This document shows positions 1 through 7,740 of a DNA stretch of 11,247 nt, piece by piece (position 1 is the first letter of the stretch; each line of letters starts with the position of its first letter). The notes under the pieces were generated by a model. The model made no database searches. It saw only the letters and a list, made by a program, of their open reading frames with translations, and was not told the origin of the DNA. Where the stretch lies: positions 1 through 11,247 of the forward strand of contig CANRMO010000066.1 in assembly GCA_947631755.1 (NCBI GenBank), written 5' to 3'. Both the position numbers and the translations under genes were made by a program. The stretch is from an uncultured Lachnospiraceae bacterium (GTDB taxonomy: Bacteria > Bacillota > Clostridia > Lachnospirales > Lachnospiraceae).

Positions 1-1236
1 ATGGATATGCGGTATCTGAGCATTGCGCTGGGTGCACTGCAGCCCGTTGCGGATGATACTTTGACTACCTTTGCCACGGATGGCAGGGCACTGTTTTTCT
101 CCTCTGAGCAGATGCTCCGGGTATTCCGGTCAAATGACAGGTATCTGAACCGGCTCTATCTCCACTCCGTTTTTCACTGTCTGTTCCGCCATCTGTGGAT
201 CCGGGGCGGAAGGGATATTTTTTTGTGGAATCTGTCCTGCGATGTGGCGGTGGAGTACGCTATTGACCGCATGGGGAAACCGGCGACAAAGCGCATTGTG
301 GGGTGGCTGCGGCAGAAGACTTATGAGGAACTGGAGGAGAAGAGCGGCGGAGCAGGTATTTCCGCCGCTGTCATTTACCGTTATCTGATGGGGCGGGATC
401 CGGAGGAGTGGGAGGCACTCCAAAGAGAATTTTTTGCGGATGACCACCGTTTCTGGCCGGGAGAGGAAAAGGGGCAGCCCTCTTTTATGGAGGCGGCAAG
501 ACAGTGGAGTAAGGTCGCGCGCCAGACGGGGATGGAACAGAGGCGCCAGGGGGATGACCCGGAGAGCGGGGAGAGGCTGTTTGAGGCCCAGCTCGAGGCC
601 GGAAAAAGCCGCAGGACATATAAAGATTTTTTGAAAAAATTTTCTGTCTACCGCGAAGAGGTGAAGCTGGACCCGGATGAATTTGATCTCAATTTTTATT
701 CTTACGGCCTCCGGGTTTACGGCAATATGCCGCTGATTGAGCCGATGGAGAGCCGGGAGACAAAGCGGATACAGGATTTTGTCATTGCGGTCGACACAAG
801 CTATTCCACGAGTGGGGAACTGGTTCAGAATTTCTTAAGGGAGACGATGGACATTCTGTCCCACCGGGATTATTTTTTTCACCGTGCGCGCCTTCACATT
901 TTACAGTGTGATGAGAGTGTTCAGAGAGATGATGTGGTGGAGAGTGAGGGACAGCTCGAAAAACTGTTGCGGGATTTTTCTGTGGCGGGCGGGGGCGGCA
1001 CAGATTTCCGCCCGGTTTTTGAGTATGTGAACGGTCTTGTGGCGGAGGGCGCTTTTGAAAATCTGTGCGGATTGCTCTATTTTACAGATGGAAAAGGTGT
1101 CTATCCCGCGAAAAAGCCGGAGTATAAGACGGCGTTTTTATTTCTTGAAGAATTTGATGAGGAAAGAGTTCCGGCCTGGGCTATGCGCCTGCGGCTGGAG
1201 CCGGAAGAATTTTCTTCGCAGAGAGATCAGAGTTAG
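1..1236 (+). CDS. VWA-like domain protein with degenerate metallopeptidase-like N-terminus (DUF2201-type), probably 5'-partial
   Basis: I recognise two parts. Residues about 20-90 resemble the putative metallopeptidase domain of DUF2201 proteins: a TDGRALFF segment (26-33), then H55-S-V-F-H59-C-L-F-R-H64, and a helix with D81. The spacing is that of HExxHxxxxH, but Ser56 replaces the catalytic Glu, so zinc might bind but peptidase activity is doubtful. Residues about 258-385 are a VWA-like fold with a complete metal-binding (MIDAS) set: D265-x-S267-x-S269, T334 in a GGGGTD stretch, and D363 in FTDG. The stop lies 14 bases before the preferred start of the AAA+ ATPase gene, so the two are almost certainly co-translated; MoxR-type ATPases commonly work with VWA partners as chaperone-like complexes, and I infer that role here. 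The substrate is unknown. The ATG at base 1 sits inside what I remember as a conserved helix of relatives, so the true start is probably upstream of the window. Confidence 0.85.
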   Translation: MDMRYLSIALGALQPVADDTLTTFATDGRALFFSSEQMLRVFRSNDRYLNRLYLHSVFHCLFRHLWIRGGRDIFLWNLSCDVAVEYAIDRMGKPATKRIVGWLRQKTYEELEEKSGGAGISAAVIYRYLMGRDPEEWEALQREFFADDHRFWPGEEKGQPSFMEAARQWSKVARQTGMEQRRQGDDPESGERLFEAQLEAGKSRRTYKDFLKKFSVYREEVKLDPDEFDLNFYSYGLRVYGNMPLIEPMESRETKRIQDFVIAVDTSYSTSGELVQNFLRETMDILSHRDYFFHRARLHILQCDESVQRDDVVESEGQLEKLLRDFSVAGGGGTDFRPVFEYVNGLVAEGAFENLCGLLYFTDGKGVYPAKKPEYKTAFLFLEEFDEERVPAWAMRLRLEPEEFSSQRDQS

Positions 1237-1250
1237 CTATGGAGGCAGAG

Positions 1251-2582
1251 ATGAATATTAAGACAGCGAAACAGGAAATAAAATATACGGTAAAGGCATA
1301 TCTCGCCAAAGATGAAAATGGCGGCTACCGGATTCCGGCCGTTCATCAGCGCCCGATCCTGCTCATGGGCCCGCCGGGGATCGGGAAGACCCAGATCATG
1401 GAGCAGATCGCCGCGGAGTGTGGGATCGGGCTGGTATCCTATACCATTACCCATCACACGCGCCAGAGCGCCGTAGGACTTCCATTTATAAGGCAGGCGG
1501 AGTACGGGGGAAAAGAGTACTCTGTGACGGAGTATACTATGAGTGAGATCATAGCCAGTATTTACGAACAGATGAAAGAGACAGGGCGGAGAGAGGGGAT
1601 CCTGTTTATTGATGAGATCAATTGCGTCTCGGAGACGCTGACTCCGACCATGCTGCAGTTTTTGCAGTGCAAGACATTTGGCAACCAGGCTGTGCCGGGC
1701 GGGTGGATTATTGTTGCCGCCGGAAATCCGCCGGAGTACAACCGCTCTGTCCATGAGTTCGACATGGTGACACTGGACCGTGTGCGCTGTATGGATATCG
1801 AGGCTGACTACGGCGTCTGGAAAGAGTATGCCCGGAGCAGGAGGCTGCACGGTGCACTGCTCAGCTATCTGGAAATTCACCCGAAGAATTTTTACCGGGT
1901 AGAGGCTGATGTGGATGGACTGCAGTTTGTCACTGCCAGGGGATGGGAGGATCTCAGCAATCTCCTCTGCGCATACGAGGAGCTGGGGCTTCCGGCGGAT
2001 GGGGAATTATTTTATGAATATCTCCATCACAGGGACGTGGCGGAGGATGTGGCTGCCTATGTAGATTTGTACCAGAAGTACCGGGATGATTATGGCATTC
2101 CCCAGATCTTGCAGGGCAGGGTAAAATTGTCTGTCTATGAGAGACTTCAGAGAGCGGAGTTTGATGAGCGGGTCAGCGTGGTAAATCTTCTGCTGGACGG
2201 CTTGTTCTGCTCGTTCCATGAGACGGCGGCCGAGAGGAAAAAGACGGATGAGATGTATGCGGCGCTGAGAGCGGGGGCGGATGAATTGCGGGAAAAGGGA
2301 AAGGACAGCCTGGAGAGGGCAAAAAAAGAGTTCCTTGGACAGAAGAACAGTCTGGAGCAGAGAGAACGAGAGACGGCGGGAGAGCTGGAGGCCGCTTTTG
2401 ATTTTCTTGAACAGGCTTTTCCGGACGGGCAGGAAATGGTCTTTTTTGTGACAGAGCTGGCAGTCAGCCCTGAGGCCACAGAATTTCTCGCAGAACACAC
2501 CTGTGAGCGGTATGCAGAGTACAGCCGGGAGCTGCTTGTGGGCACCAGAAAGAGGGAGCTGTTAGAAGAGTTGAAACGGTAA
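1251..2582 (+). CDS. MoxR-like AAA+ ATPase, partner of the VWA protein
   Basis: A cytoplasmic 443-residue AAA+ ATPase. It has Walker A GPPGIGKT (about 40-47), Walker B ILFIDEIN (about 117-124), a sensor-1 AAGNPP segment (about 156-161) and a likely arginine finger in TLDRVR (about 175-180), all in MoxR-like order. Residues about 325-395 are rich in Glu, Lys and Arg and read as a long coiled coil. This is an added C-terminal feature that could carry oligomerisation or partner contacts. I chose ATG 1251 because GGAGG at 1241-1245 lies five bases upstream. The in-frame ATG at 1239 would overlap that site and has no site of its own. The gene follows the VWA gene directly, and MoxR ATPases typically remodel or assemble protein complexes with a VWA partner. 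The specific client cannot be read from the sequence. Confidence 0.9.
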   Translation: MNIKTAKQEIKYTVKAYLAKDENGGYRIPAVHQRPILLMGPPGIGKTQIMEQIAAECGIGLVSYTITHHTRQSAVGLPFIRQAEYGGKEYSVTEYTMSEIIASIYEQMKETGRREGILFIDEINCVSETLTPTMLQFLQCKTFGNQAVPGGWIIVAAGNPPEYNRSVHEFDMVTLDRVRCMDIEADYGVWKEYARSRRLHGALLSYLEIHPKNFYRVEADVDGLQFVTARGWEDLSNLLCAYEELGLPADGELFYEYLHHRDVAEDVAAYVDLYQKYRDDYGIPQILQGRVKLSVYERLQRAEFDERVSVVNLLLDGLFCSFHETAAERKKTDEMYAALRAGADELREKGKDSLERAKKEFLGQKNSLEQRERETAGELEAAFDFLEQAFPDGQEMVFFVTELAVSPEATEFLAEHTCERYAEYSRELLVGTRKRELLEELKR

Positions 2583-2586
2583 ATGA

Positions 2587-2620
2587 ACCGCCAGATTACC
2601 CAGCCGGGCAATCTGGCGGT
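2587..2620. terminator. Hairpin between convergent genes, probable bidirectional terminator
   Basis: ACCGCCAGATT (2587-2597) pairs perfectly with AATCTGGCGGT (2610-2620), giving an 11-bp stem with a 12-base loop that can form three more G-C pairs. It begins four bases after the ATPase stop and ends 14 bases from the purC stop, where the two units converge. There is no long T run on the plus strand. The minus-strand continuation is moderately T-rich, so termination may be stronger for purC. Confidence 0.7.
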
Positions 2621-2634
2621 CCTGTATATCCGGT

Positions 2635-3513
2635 TTATGAAAGGGCTTTTCCTGTCAGCAGTTCGTAGCCTTTCAGATATTTATCGACGGTTTTTTCTAC
2701 GATATCATCCGGCAGTGTCCAGTCATGATCTTTGTTTTCTTTTAGCCAGTCCCTTGCGAACTGTTTGTCAAAAGAGGGCTGTGCGTGTCCTGGTTCATAG
2801 CCGTCAGCGGGCCAGAAACGGGAGCTGTCCGGCGTCAGCATTTCGTCGCCGAGGACGATCGTCCCATTTTCGTCCAGACCGAACTCGAATTTTGTATCTG
2901 CGATAATGATGCCGCGTTTCAGTGCATAATCGGCGCATTTTTTATAGAGGGCGATTGTGTAGTCCCGGAGTTTTTCTGCGTATTCCGTGCCCTTTCCCGG
3001 GAAATATTTTTCGAGATGGGCGACGCTCTCCTCATAGGAGATATTCTCGTCGTGGTCGCCAATTTCTGCCTTAGTGGAAGGCGTGTAGATCGGTTCTGGC
3101 AATTTGTCAGATTCTTTCAGGCCAGCTGGCAGTTCAATGCCGCATACTGTCCCGTTTTTTTTGTAGCTCTCCCAGCCGCTGCCGGTAATGTAACCGCGGA
3201 CAATGCACTCGATGGGAAGCATCTCCAGTTTCCGGCACATCATGCTGTTGCCGTCAAATTCCGGTTTTTGGAAAAATTCCGGCATGTCCTTTACATCGAC
3301 AGAAATCATGTGGTTAGGCAGAATGTCTTCTGTCATTTCAAACCAGAATTTAGACATCTGTGTCAATACGGTTCCCTTTTTGGCCACAGTATTTTTCAGG
3401 ATTACGTCGAAACAACTTATGCGGTCTGTGGCCACCATAATGAGGCTGTCCCCGTTGTCATAGATTTCGCGTACTTTGCCTTCTTTGATCGGTTTCTGTT
3501 CGTTTGTGCCCAT
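2635..3513 (-). CDS. purC: Phosphoribosylaminoimidazole-succinocarboxamide synthase (SAICAR synthetase)
   Basis: The enzyme joins aspartate to carboxyaminoimidazole ribotide with ATP hydrolysis, forming SAICAR in de novo purine synthesis in the cytoplasm. Family signatures are all present: GKVREIYD (12-19) for nucleotide binding, ATDRISCFDV (28-37), ECIVRGYITGSGW (102-114), KAEIGDHDE (148-156), and ADTKFEFGLD (205-214) close to the classic LxDxKxExG signature, followed by GDEMLTPDSSRFW (222-234). At 292 residues it belongs to the longer class, compared with about 237 in E. coli. The CAT at 3511-3513 is the start, with a GAGGT-like site a few bases upstream on the minus strand. No other pur gene is in the window, so it looks like a single-gene unit transcribed from its own promoter. 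I see no purine riboswitch: the predicted leader is only about 40 bases. Confidence 0.98.
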   Translation of the reverse strand: MGTNEQKPIKEGKVREIYDNGDSLIMVATDRISCFDVILKNTVAKKGTVLTQMSKFWFEMTEDILPNHMISVDVKDMPEFFQKPEFDGNSMMCRKLEMLPIECIVRGYITGSGWESYKKNGTVCGIELPAGLKESDKLPEPIYTPSTKAEIGDHDENISYEESVAHLEKYFPGKGTEYAEKLRDYTIALYKKCADYALKRGIIIADTKFEFGLDENGTIVLGDEMLTPDSSRFWPADGYEPGHAQPSFDKQFARDWLKENKDHDWTLPDDIVEKTVDKYLKGYELLTGKALS

Positions 3514-3557
3514 TTTCTCTACCTCTCTTTTTGTTTCAGAATTAATGTTTCGGTTTC

Positions 3558-3586
3558 ATTATATATAAAGTTATCCTGTTCTTCAA
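3558..3586 (-). promoter_or_regulatory. Predicted sigma-A promoter of purC
   Basis: On the minus strand a -35 TTGAAG (3581-3586) is followed after exactly 17 bases by a perfect -10 TATAAT (3558-3563). This lies about 45 bases upstream of the purC start. It is the only strong promoter-like element facing purC. Confidence 0.75.
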
Positions 3587-3633
3587 GTATTTTTCGGCTA
3601 GCGCCCGGCACTTTTCAGTTTTTCAGTTGATAC

Positions 3634-3662
3634 TTGCTTTTCTCTTAATAAAACATTATAAT
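3634..3662 (+). promoter_or_regulatory. Predicted sigma-A promoter of the patatin-like lipase unit
   Basis: TTGCTT (3634-3639), a 17-base spacer, and a perfect TATAAT (3657-3662), about 64 bases upstream of the chosen lipase start. It is divergent from the purC promoter. Together these two promoters account for the 212-base gap between the genes, in which I see no further gene, terminator or riboswitch. Confidence 0.6.
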
Positions 3663-3725
3663 AAGCCACAGGAATGTTTTGTGTCTGTGATGTTAAAATA
3701 GGTGTGGAGCGAAAGGAGTGATTTT

Positions 3726-4571
3726 TTGACTGGGATCGTGTTGGAAGGCGGAACTTTCCGGCCAATTTTCAGTTCCGGGGTTATGGACGCCCTGCTGTCA
3801 GAAAACATTGTGCTGCCGTACTGTATCGGTGTATCGGCGGGCATATCGGATGCGGTGTCCTATATTTCCAGGCAGCCGCAGAGAAATCTGGAGATCATAC
3901 AGAAATACCGCAATGACAAGCGTTATATGAGCCGCAGCAATCTGAGGAAGAGAAAGAACAGGAGTATTTTCGGGCTCGATTTTGTGTTCGGTGAGATACC
4001 GGATGAGCTGATCCCGTTCGATAAAGAGACTTTTTTTTCCTATGAGGGGACGTGCCTTGTGGGAGTGACAAATGTGGAGACGGGTGAGGCGGAGTATAAA
4101 AATGCCATGGAGATGGATGATGAATATACGATGCTGCGGGCGACCTGTGCGCTGCCTCTGTTTTTTCCTGCTATTGAGCTGGACGGGGGAAAATATTATG
4201 ACGGCGGGCTGGCGGATCCAATCCCGGCCAGAAAGGCACTGGCGGACGGCTGTGAGAAGCTTTTGATCGTGCTGACCCAGCCGAGAGGTTATGTGAAGCG
4301 TCTGGGCAAATATGACAAGATGGGTGCGCGTGTGCTCGGACATAAATACCCGGAGATCCGAAAGGCGCTCCTCAGCCGTGCAGACAGATATAATGAATCG
4401 CTCGAGTTCTGCCGGGAATTGGCGAGAGAGGGAAAGGCGATGATATTCCAGCCAAACCATCTGCTGAACAGTTTTGAGAATGATGTGAGAAAACTGGAGA
4501 TGTCATACTGGCACGGATACCGCATGGCAAAGGAAAAAATGAAAAAGATCAAAAACTTTATTGCAAATTAA
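3726..4571 (+). CDS. Patatin-like phospholipase family protein
   Basis: Predicted serine hydrolase with the patatin Ser-Asp dyad. Using the TTG start, the oxyanion-hole segment is EGGTFRP (7-13), the nucleophile elbow is G35-V-S37-A-G39, and the catalytic Asp is D159 in DGGLADPIP. The segment ATCALPLFFP (about 140-149) is also typical of bacterial patatins. At 281 residues it is normal length for the short cytoplasmic bacterial patatin type. It has no signal peptide, so it probably acts on membrane lipids or acyl esters from inside the cell. I chose TTG 3726 because AAAGGAG (3712-3718) sits seven bases upstream and relatives begin just before the glycine-rich loop. A GTG at 3702 would place the ribosome site inside the gene. 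The next gene starts 35 bases downstream, so they likely share a transcript. The physiological substrate is unknown. Confidence 0.93.
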   Translation: MTGIVLEGGTFRPIFSSGVMDALLSENIVLPYCIGVSAGISDAVSYISRQPQRNLEIIQKYRNDKRYMSRSNLRKRKNRSIFGLDFVFGEIPDELIPFDKETFFSYEGTCLVGVTNVETGEAEYKNAMEMDDEYTMLRATCALPLFFPAIELDGGKYYDGGLADPIPARKALADGCEKLLIVLTQPRGYVKRLGKYDKMGARVLGHKYPEIRKALLSRADRYNESLEFCRELAREGKAMIFQPNHLLNSFENDVRKLEMSYWHGYRMAKEKMKKIKNFIAN

Positions 4572-4606
4572 ATTCTGCAGCGGATTTAATAGAATGGGAG
4601 ATTGTT

Positions 4607-5854
4607 ATGAAAAGAGAAAGCAGAGAGGATTCTCCGGCGGTACTTGTGCGCGCCTGGGCGGAGCGGCTGGATCTGCACTGCCTGCCTGTGCTGCTGTCGG
4701 TGGCGGCAGTTGTCTTCGTTCTGGTGGCTTTTACCGGCCAGTGGCCCTGGAAAGGAAACGGATACAATTCTTACACGCTCCAAGCGTGCTCCTGGCTAAA
4801 AGGGCGGCTGGATCTCGGGCAAAATTATGAATGGCTGGAGCTGGCGGTATACGGCGGGAAATATTATGTGAGTTTTCCGCCGTTTCCGTCTTATGTCATG
4901 CTGCCATTTGCCGCAGTATTTGGCGAACACACACCGGATCACTGGATCGCTCTGGCCGTTCTTTTACTGGGGGTGTTCTATGCTGTCCGTCTCTGCGAAG
5001 AGGTGCAGCATTCGCGGTCATCTGTAGCTTTTTTCACACTTTTTCTATATCTGGCCTCCGGCCTGCTCTTTGTTTCTATTAATGGCTATGTCTGGTTTAT
5101 CGCTCAAAATATGTGTTTTACCCTGTCTGTCATGTCCTTATATTATGCGGTAAAAGGGAAAGGGGGCATGTCTCTCACATTATGGGCCTGTGCGGTCGGG
5201 TGCCGGCCCATGGCGGCCATGTATGTGCTTTTACTTCTCTACATATTGTGGGAAAAGGAGAAAATGCCGTGGCATACCTATTTTCTGAAAAAATGGCACT
5301 GGGCGGCAGGCCCCGTGCTGCTGGCTCTCTCTTATATGCTTCTGAATTATTTCCGCTTTGGCAGTATTGTGGAATTTGGCCATAACTATCTTCCGGAATT
5401 TACAAGGACAGAGACCGGACAATTTGACCTGTCTTATGTAAAGGCAAATATAAGCCAGTTGTTTGCCCTGCCGCAGAGCCAGGGAGAGGGCATGCCGCTG
5501 AAATTTTCTACGGCCAACGGCATGGCGTTCTGGCTTGTGACGCCGTTGTTTATCACTGCGCTGGCGGCGTGGCTCTACTGTTTTGTGAAGAAGAGAAAGG
5601 GAGAGATTGCCACGCTGGTTTTGATCCCTGTGCTGACTGTGTTTTATGTGTTTATTCTCTGCTGTCACAGGACGCTGGGCGGATGGCATTTCGGAAACCG
5701 CTATCTTCTGGATACACTCCCCTGGCTGTTCTATGGCCTTATGCGCTGGAAACCGGAGGGGAAGTGGTTTGTTCGGTGGAATCTGCCACTGTTTTTCCTG
5801 GGATTTGCGCTGAATCTGACCGGGACGGCCGCCACGTATAATTACTGGATATAG
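4607..5854 (+). CDS. Polytopic membrane protein resembling GT-C type glycosyltransferases
   Basis: A 415-residue integral membrane protein with roughly ten hydrophobic segments (for example about 24-42, 112-130, 137-157, 162-183, 200-216, 231-247, 307-325, 332-352, 389-406). After the first helix comes a loop of about 50 residues that includes YVSFPPFPSYVMLP (87-100), and near the C-terminus GGWHFGNRYLLDTLPW (358-373). Both patterns recur, as I recall, in uncharacterised membrane proteins related to the polyprenyl-phosphate-sugar-dependent GT-C glycosyltransferases (PMT/GT39-like). I cannot assign a sugar or acceptor, and no catalytic acidic residue stands out clearly. The start ATG has GGGAG (4596-4600) six bases upstream. 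It lies between the patatin and DUF3237 genes in one orientation, suggesting an envelope-related unit, but no neighbour confirms this. Confidence 0.75.
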   Translation: MKRESREDSPAVLVRAWAERLDLHCLPVLLSVAAVVFVLVAFTGQWPWKGNGYNSYTLQACSWLKGRLDLGQNYEWLELAVYGGKYYVSFPPFPSYVMLPFAAVFGEHTPDHWIALAVLLLGVFYAVRLCEEVQHSRSSVAFFTLFLYLASGLLFVSINGYVWFIAQNMCFTLSVMSLYYAVKGKGGMSLTLWACAVGCRPMAAMYVLLLLYILWEKEKMPWHTYFLKKWHWAAGPVLLALSYMLLNYFRFGSIVEFGHNYLPEFTRTETGQFDLSYVKANISQLFALPQSQGEGMPLKFSTANGMAFWLVTPLFITALAAWLYCFVKKRKGEIATLVLIPVLTVFYVFILCCHRTLGGWHFGNRYLLDTLPWLFYGLMRWKPEGKWFVRWNLPLFFLGFALNLTGTAATYNYWI

Positions 5855-5897
5855 ATGTGGCCGGTTTTGGGCGACAGGAATGAAGGAGGAATGGATA

Positions 5898-6305
5898 TTG
5901 GACAGCCATGGACAGGAGTTATTGCGGATTGATATCAATATAAGAGATACCTGGGAAGTCCGGGGCGGGGAGGAGACAGTAAACATGCTGTTGTTTGACG
6001 GTTATTGCGACTGCGGCCTGTTCCGCGGGAAAATCCTGAGCGGCGGTGTGGACACCCAGAAATGGGACAGAACGGGAAAAGGCGTACTCTCTGCCCGCTA
6101 TATGCTGAGGGGGACGGACGCAGGGGGCCAGGAATGTACTATTTTTATTGAGAATACAGCGGAGGCAAAAGAGGGAAAAGAGATCGTGACCAGACCAGTC
6201 ATCCGGACAGACAGCCGCGCTCTCCGGTGGATGGAACACGCCCGGCTCCGCGGACGGATGGAGGCAGCAGGGGAGAAACTTGCTATTATAATTGAGGGAA
6301 AATGA
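5898..6305 (+). CDS. DUF3237 family protein
   Basis: A small soluble protein of 135 residues without signal peptide or membrane segment. The central and C-terminal parts match my memory of DUF3237: a strand with FRGKILSGGVDTQKW (about 42-56), then SARYMLRGTDAGG (about 65-77) and CTIFIENTAEA (about 80-90), a pattern expected of the family's beta-barrel-like fold. The family has no established biochemical role, and I do not assign one. I prefer TTG 5898 as start because AAGGAGG (5883-5889) lies eight bases upstream. ATG 5880, giving 141 residues, has only AGGA directly abutting it. The gene ends one base before the response regulator start, so co-transcription with the regulator is possible, but base composition changes at this junction. 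Confidence 0.75.
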   Translation: MDSHGQELLRIDINIRDTWEVRGGEETVNMLLFDGYCDCGLFRGKILSGGVDTQKWDRTGKGVLSARYMLRGTDAGGQECTIFIENTAEAKEGKEIVTRPVIRTDSRALRWMEHARLRGRMEAAGEKLAIIIEGK

Positions 6306-6306
6306 T

Positions 6307-6981
6307 ATGCGGATTGCCATATGTGATGACGATAAAATTTCGGCAGAGACAATATTACAGATCTGTAAAAATTCCATAGGTGAAAGAGAATATCTTATAT
6401 TTTGCAGTGGGGAGGAGTTTCTGTCCTGTGAGAAAGGCATTGATCTTGTGATCTTAGACATTGAGATGCCGGGATTGAATGGAATTGAAGTTAAGGAGAA
6501 ACTCCATACATTACATAAGGACACTCTGATTATTTATGTGACAAATCACAGAGAATTTGTCATGGACGCTTTTGGCATTCATGTTCTCGGCTTTATTGAG
6601 AAAGGCAGGCTAAATGGACAGCTACCTGTGATGCTACAGACGGCGGAACAGATTCTGGATCAGGATACTATGCTGGATGGTCTGTATAACAGCAGGGATA
6701 TTGCGTATATAAAGGCCGAGCACAATTATGGGAGATTGGTATTCTGCAAAGGTGGGACATATCTGATGAGAGCCAGTATGAAAGAGCTGGAAGAAAAGCT
6801 GACGCCATGTAATTTTTTGCGGATACACAGGGAATATCTTGTAAATATGATGTGGATTGAAGGGATTCAGGAAAAGAGTGTGTGTCTGTCTGGGAAAGAT
6901 CTACCGATATCAGTAAGGATGAGAGGAGAAGTGGGGCGGAAATACAGGGAATACTGCAGAAAAAATGCGAGGTACTGCTGA
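6307..6981 (+). CDS. LytTR-family response regulator (AgrA/VirR type)
   Basis: A 224-residue cytoplasmic transcription regulator. Residues 1-115 are a receiver domain with the acidic cluster D7-D8-D9, the phosphorylation site D51 in VILDIEMPG, T79 in IIYVTN and K99, so every key position is present. Residues about 120-220 are a LytTR DNA-binding domain, with DIAYIKAE, the LTPCNFLRIHREYLVN segment and the end of the domain around SGKDLPISVR. Such regulators usually bind paired direct repeats of about 9 bp and activate peptide, toxin or bacteriocin genes. The start is ATG 6307 with GAGGG (6294-6298) eight bases upstream. Its stop overlaps the kinase start by one base (TGATG), so translation is coupled. 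Likely targets are its own operon and the secreted-protein gene downstream, but no canonical LytTR site is obvious in the window. Confidence 0.93.
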   Translation: MRIAICDDDKISAETILQICKNSIGEREYLIFCSGEEFLSCEKGIDLVILDIEMPGLNGIEVKEKLHTLHKDTLIIYVTNHREFVMDAFGIHVLGFIEKGRLNGQLPVMLQTAEQILDQDTMLDGLYNSRDIAYIKAEHNYGRLVFCKGGTYLMRASMKELEEKLTPCNFLRIHREYLVNMMWIEGIQEKSVCLSGKDLPISVRMRGEVGRKYREYCRKNARYC

Positions 6982-7706
6982 TGGAACTATTTTTGGCGTT
7001 TATTCCGACTTTGCTGGTTGTGTTTATTGTGTTGACCGGTGTTTTTATATATATACTATATGTGAAAAAACAGTTGGAGACAGAAAATAAATTTACAGAG
7101 AAATACAGTCGGCTACAGAAAATATATTATGAAAGAACGCTGGCGGAAGATGAGAGTGTCCGGCAGTTCCGCCGTGATATCACAAAGCATATCAACAAAA
7201 TGAATGAGCTGTGCGTTGAAGACAGAGTGGAAGAATTAAAGGGTTATATTAAAAAATTAGGCGGGCAATATGAAGAAGATACAGTGAGGATTTGCACAGG
7301 GAATCTGGTGGCGGATTATTTTATCCATCATGTGGTAAAAAAGCTGGAGGATATTGGTGGGACAAAGTATGAGGTGATTGGGAAATTCCCACCAGAAACA
7401 ATGATATCCAACAGTGATCTGTCAGTGCTTCTGGGAAATGCGCTGGAAAATGCAGAAGAGGCGCTACGGGAGATGGAGAGCGGACGGAGTCTTGAAATTG
7501 TAATAAAGAACTTTCAAAATCATATCTTTCTGAGTATAGCAAATAGTATCCCGGATAAAAAGGAAATTAATCTGCAGACAACAAAGTCAGATTCGGTAAA
7601 TCATGGCTATGGTATAAAAAATATGACGGAAGTTGTGGCGAAATACAGCGGAGATATTAAATTTTGCCAGGAGGATAATAAATTCATGGTGGAGATTGAG
7701 ATATAG
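6981..7706 (+). CDS. HPK10-type histidine kinase lacking sensor helices and the phospho-accepting histidine
   Basis: 241 residues. One membrane helix (about 5-27) leads into a charged linker (28-60), an H-box region FRRDITKHIN (63-72) and a GHKL ATPase domain with N-box LLGNALENAEEAL (150-162) and a glycine loop GYGIKNM (209-215). In the AgrC/VirS-like family the box reads RHD; here R65 occupies the histidine position, so autophosphorylation at the usual site is not possible. The usual five to seven sensor helices are also absent: the protein begins at what aligns with the last helix of the next kinase. The start overlaps the regulator's stop (TGATG), so this is probably the genuine start and not a broken gene. 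It could serve as the ATPase half of a heterodimer with the following kinase, act as a regulator or decoy, or be decaying. See the finding on complementarity. Confidence 0.88.
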   Translation: MELFLAFIPTLLVVFIVLTGVFIYILYVKKQLETENKFTEKYSRLQKIYYERTLAEDESVRQFRRDITKHINKMNELCVEDRVEELKGYIKKLGGQYEEDTVRICTGNLVADYFIHHVVKKLEDIGGTKYEVIGKFPPETMISNSDLSVLLGNALENAEEALREMESGRSLEIVIKNFQNHIFLSIANSIPDKKEINLQTTKSDSVNHGYGIKNMTEVVAKYSGDIKFCQEDNKFMVEIEI

Positions 7707-7740
7707 GAATTGTTTGCAAAAGAAAAAAGAGGTAGTGCGA

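Noticed and set aside
1233..1880. Minus-strand open frame of 215 codons opposite the AAA+ ATPase
   Set aside because: Shadow of a gene with intact Walker motifs; no domain recognised in the antisense product.
2785..3630. Long plus-strand open frame opposite purC (281 codons)
   Set aside because: It lies almost wholly antisense to the clearly real purC, resembles no family I know, and has the composition expected of a shadow frame.
3798..4460. Minus-strand open frame of 220 codons opposite the patatin-like gene
   Set aside because: Shadow of a gene whose catalytic motifs are all present on the plus strand.
5891..5932. A 13-codon frame starting at ATG 5891 with the good GGAGG site
   Set aside because: Only two bases separate the ribosome site from this ATG, and the peptide is short and unremarkable. 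The same site fits the in-frame TTG at 5898 better. A leader peptide cannot be excluded but has no support.
5231..5986. Minus-strand open frame of 251 codons opposite the membrane protein gene
   Set aside because: Antisense shadow rich in His, Arg, Gln and Pro with no recognisable domain, spanning the end of a well-supported plus-strand gene.
6287..6292. Perfect TATAAT just before the response regulator, also readable as extended -10 TGCTATTAT (6281-6289)
   Set aside because: There is no acceptable -35 about 17 bases upstream, and transcription would start at about 6299, removing the ribosome binding site at 6294-6298. Most likely chance within the DUF3237 coding end.
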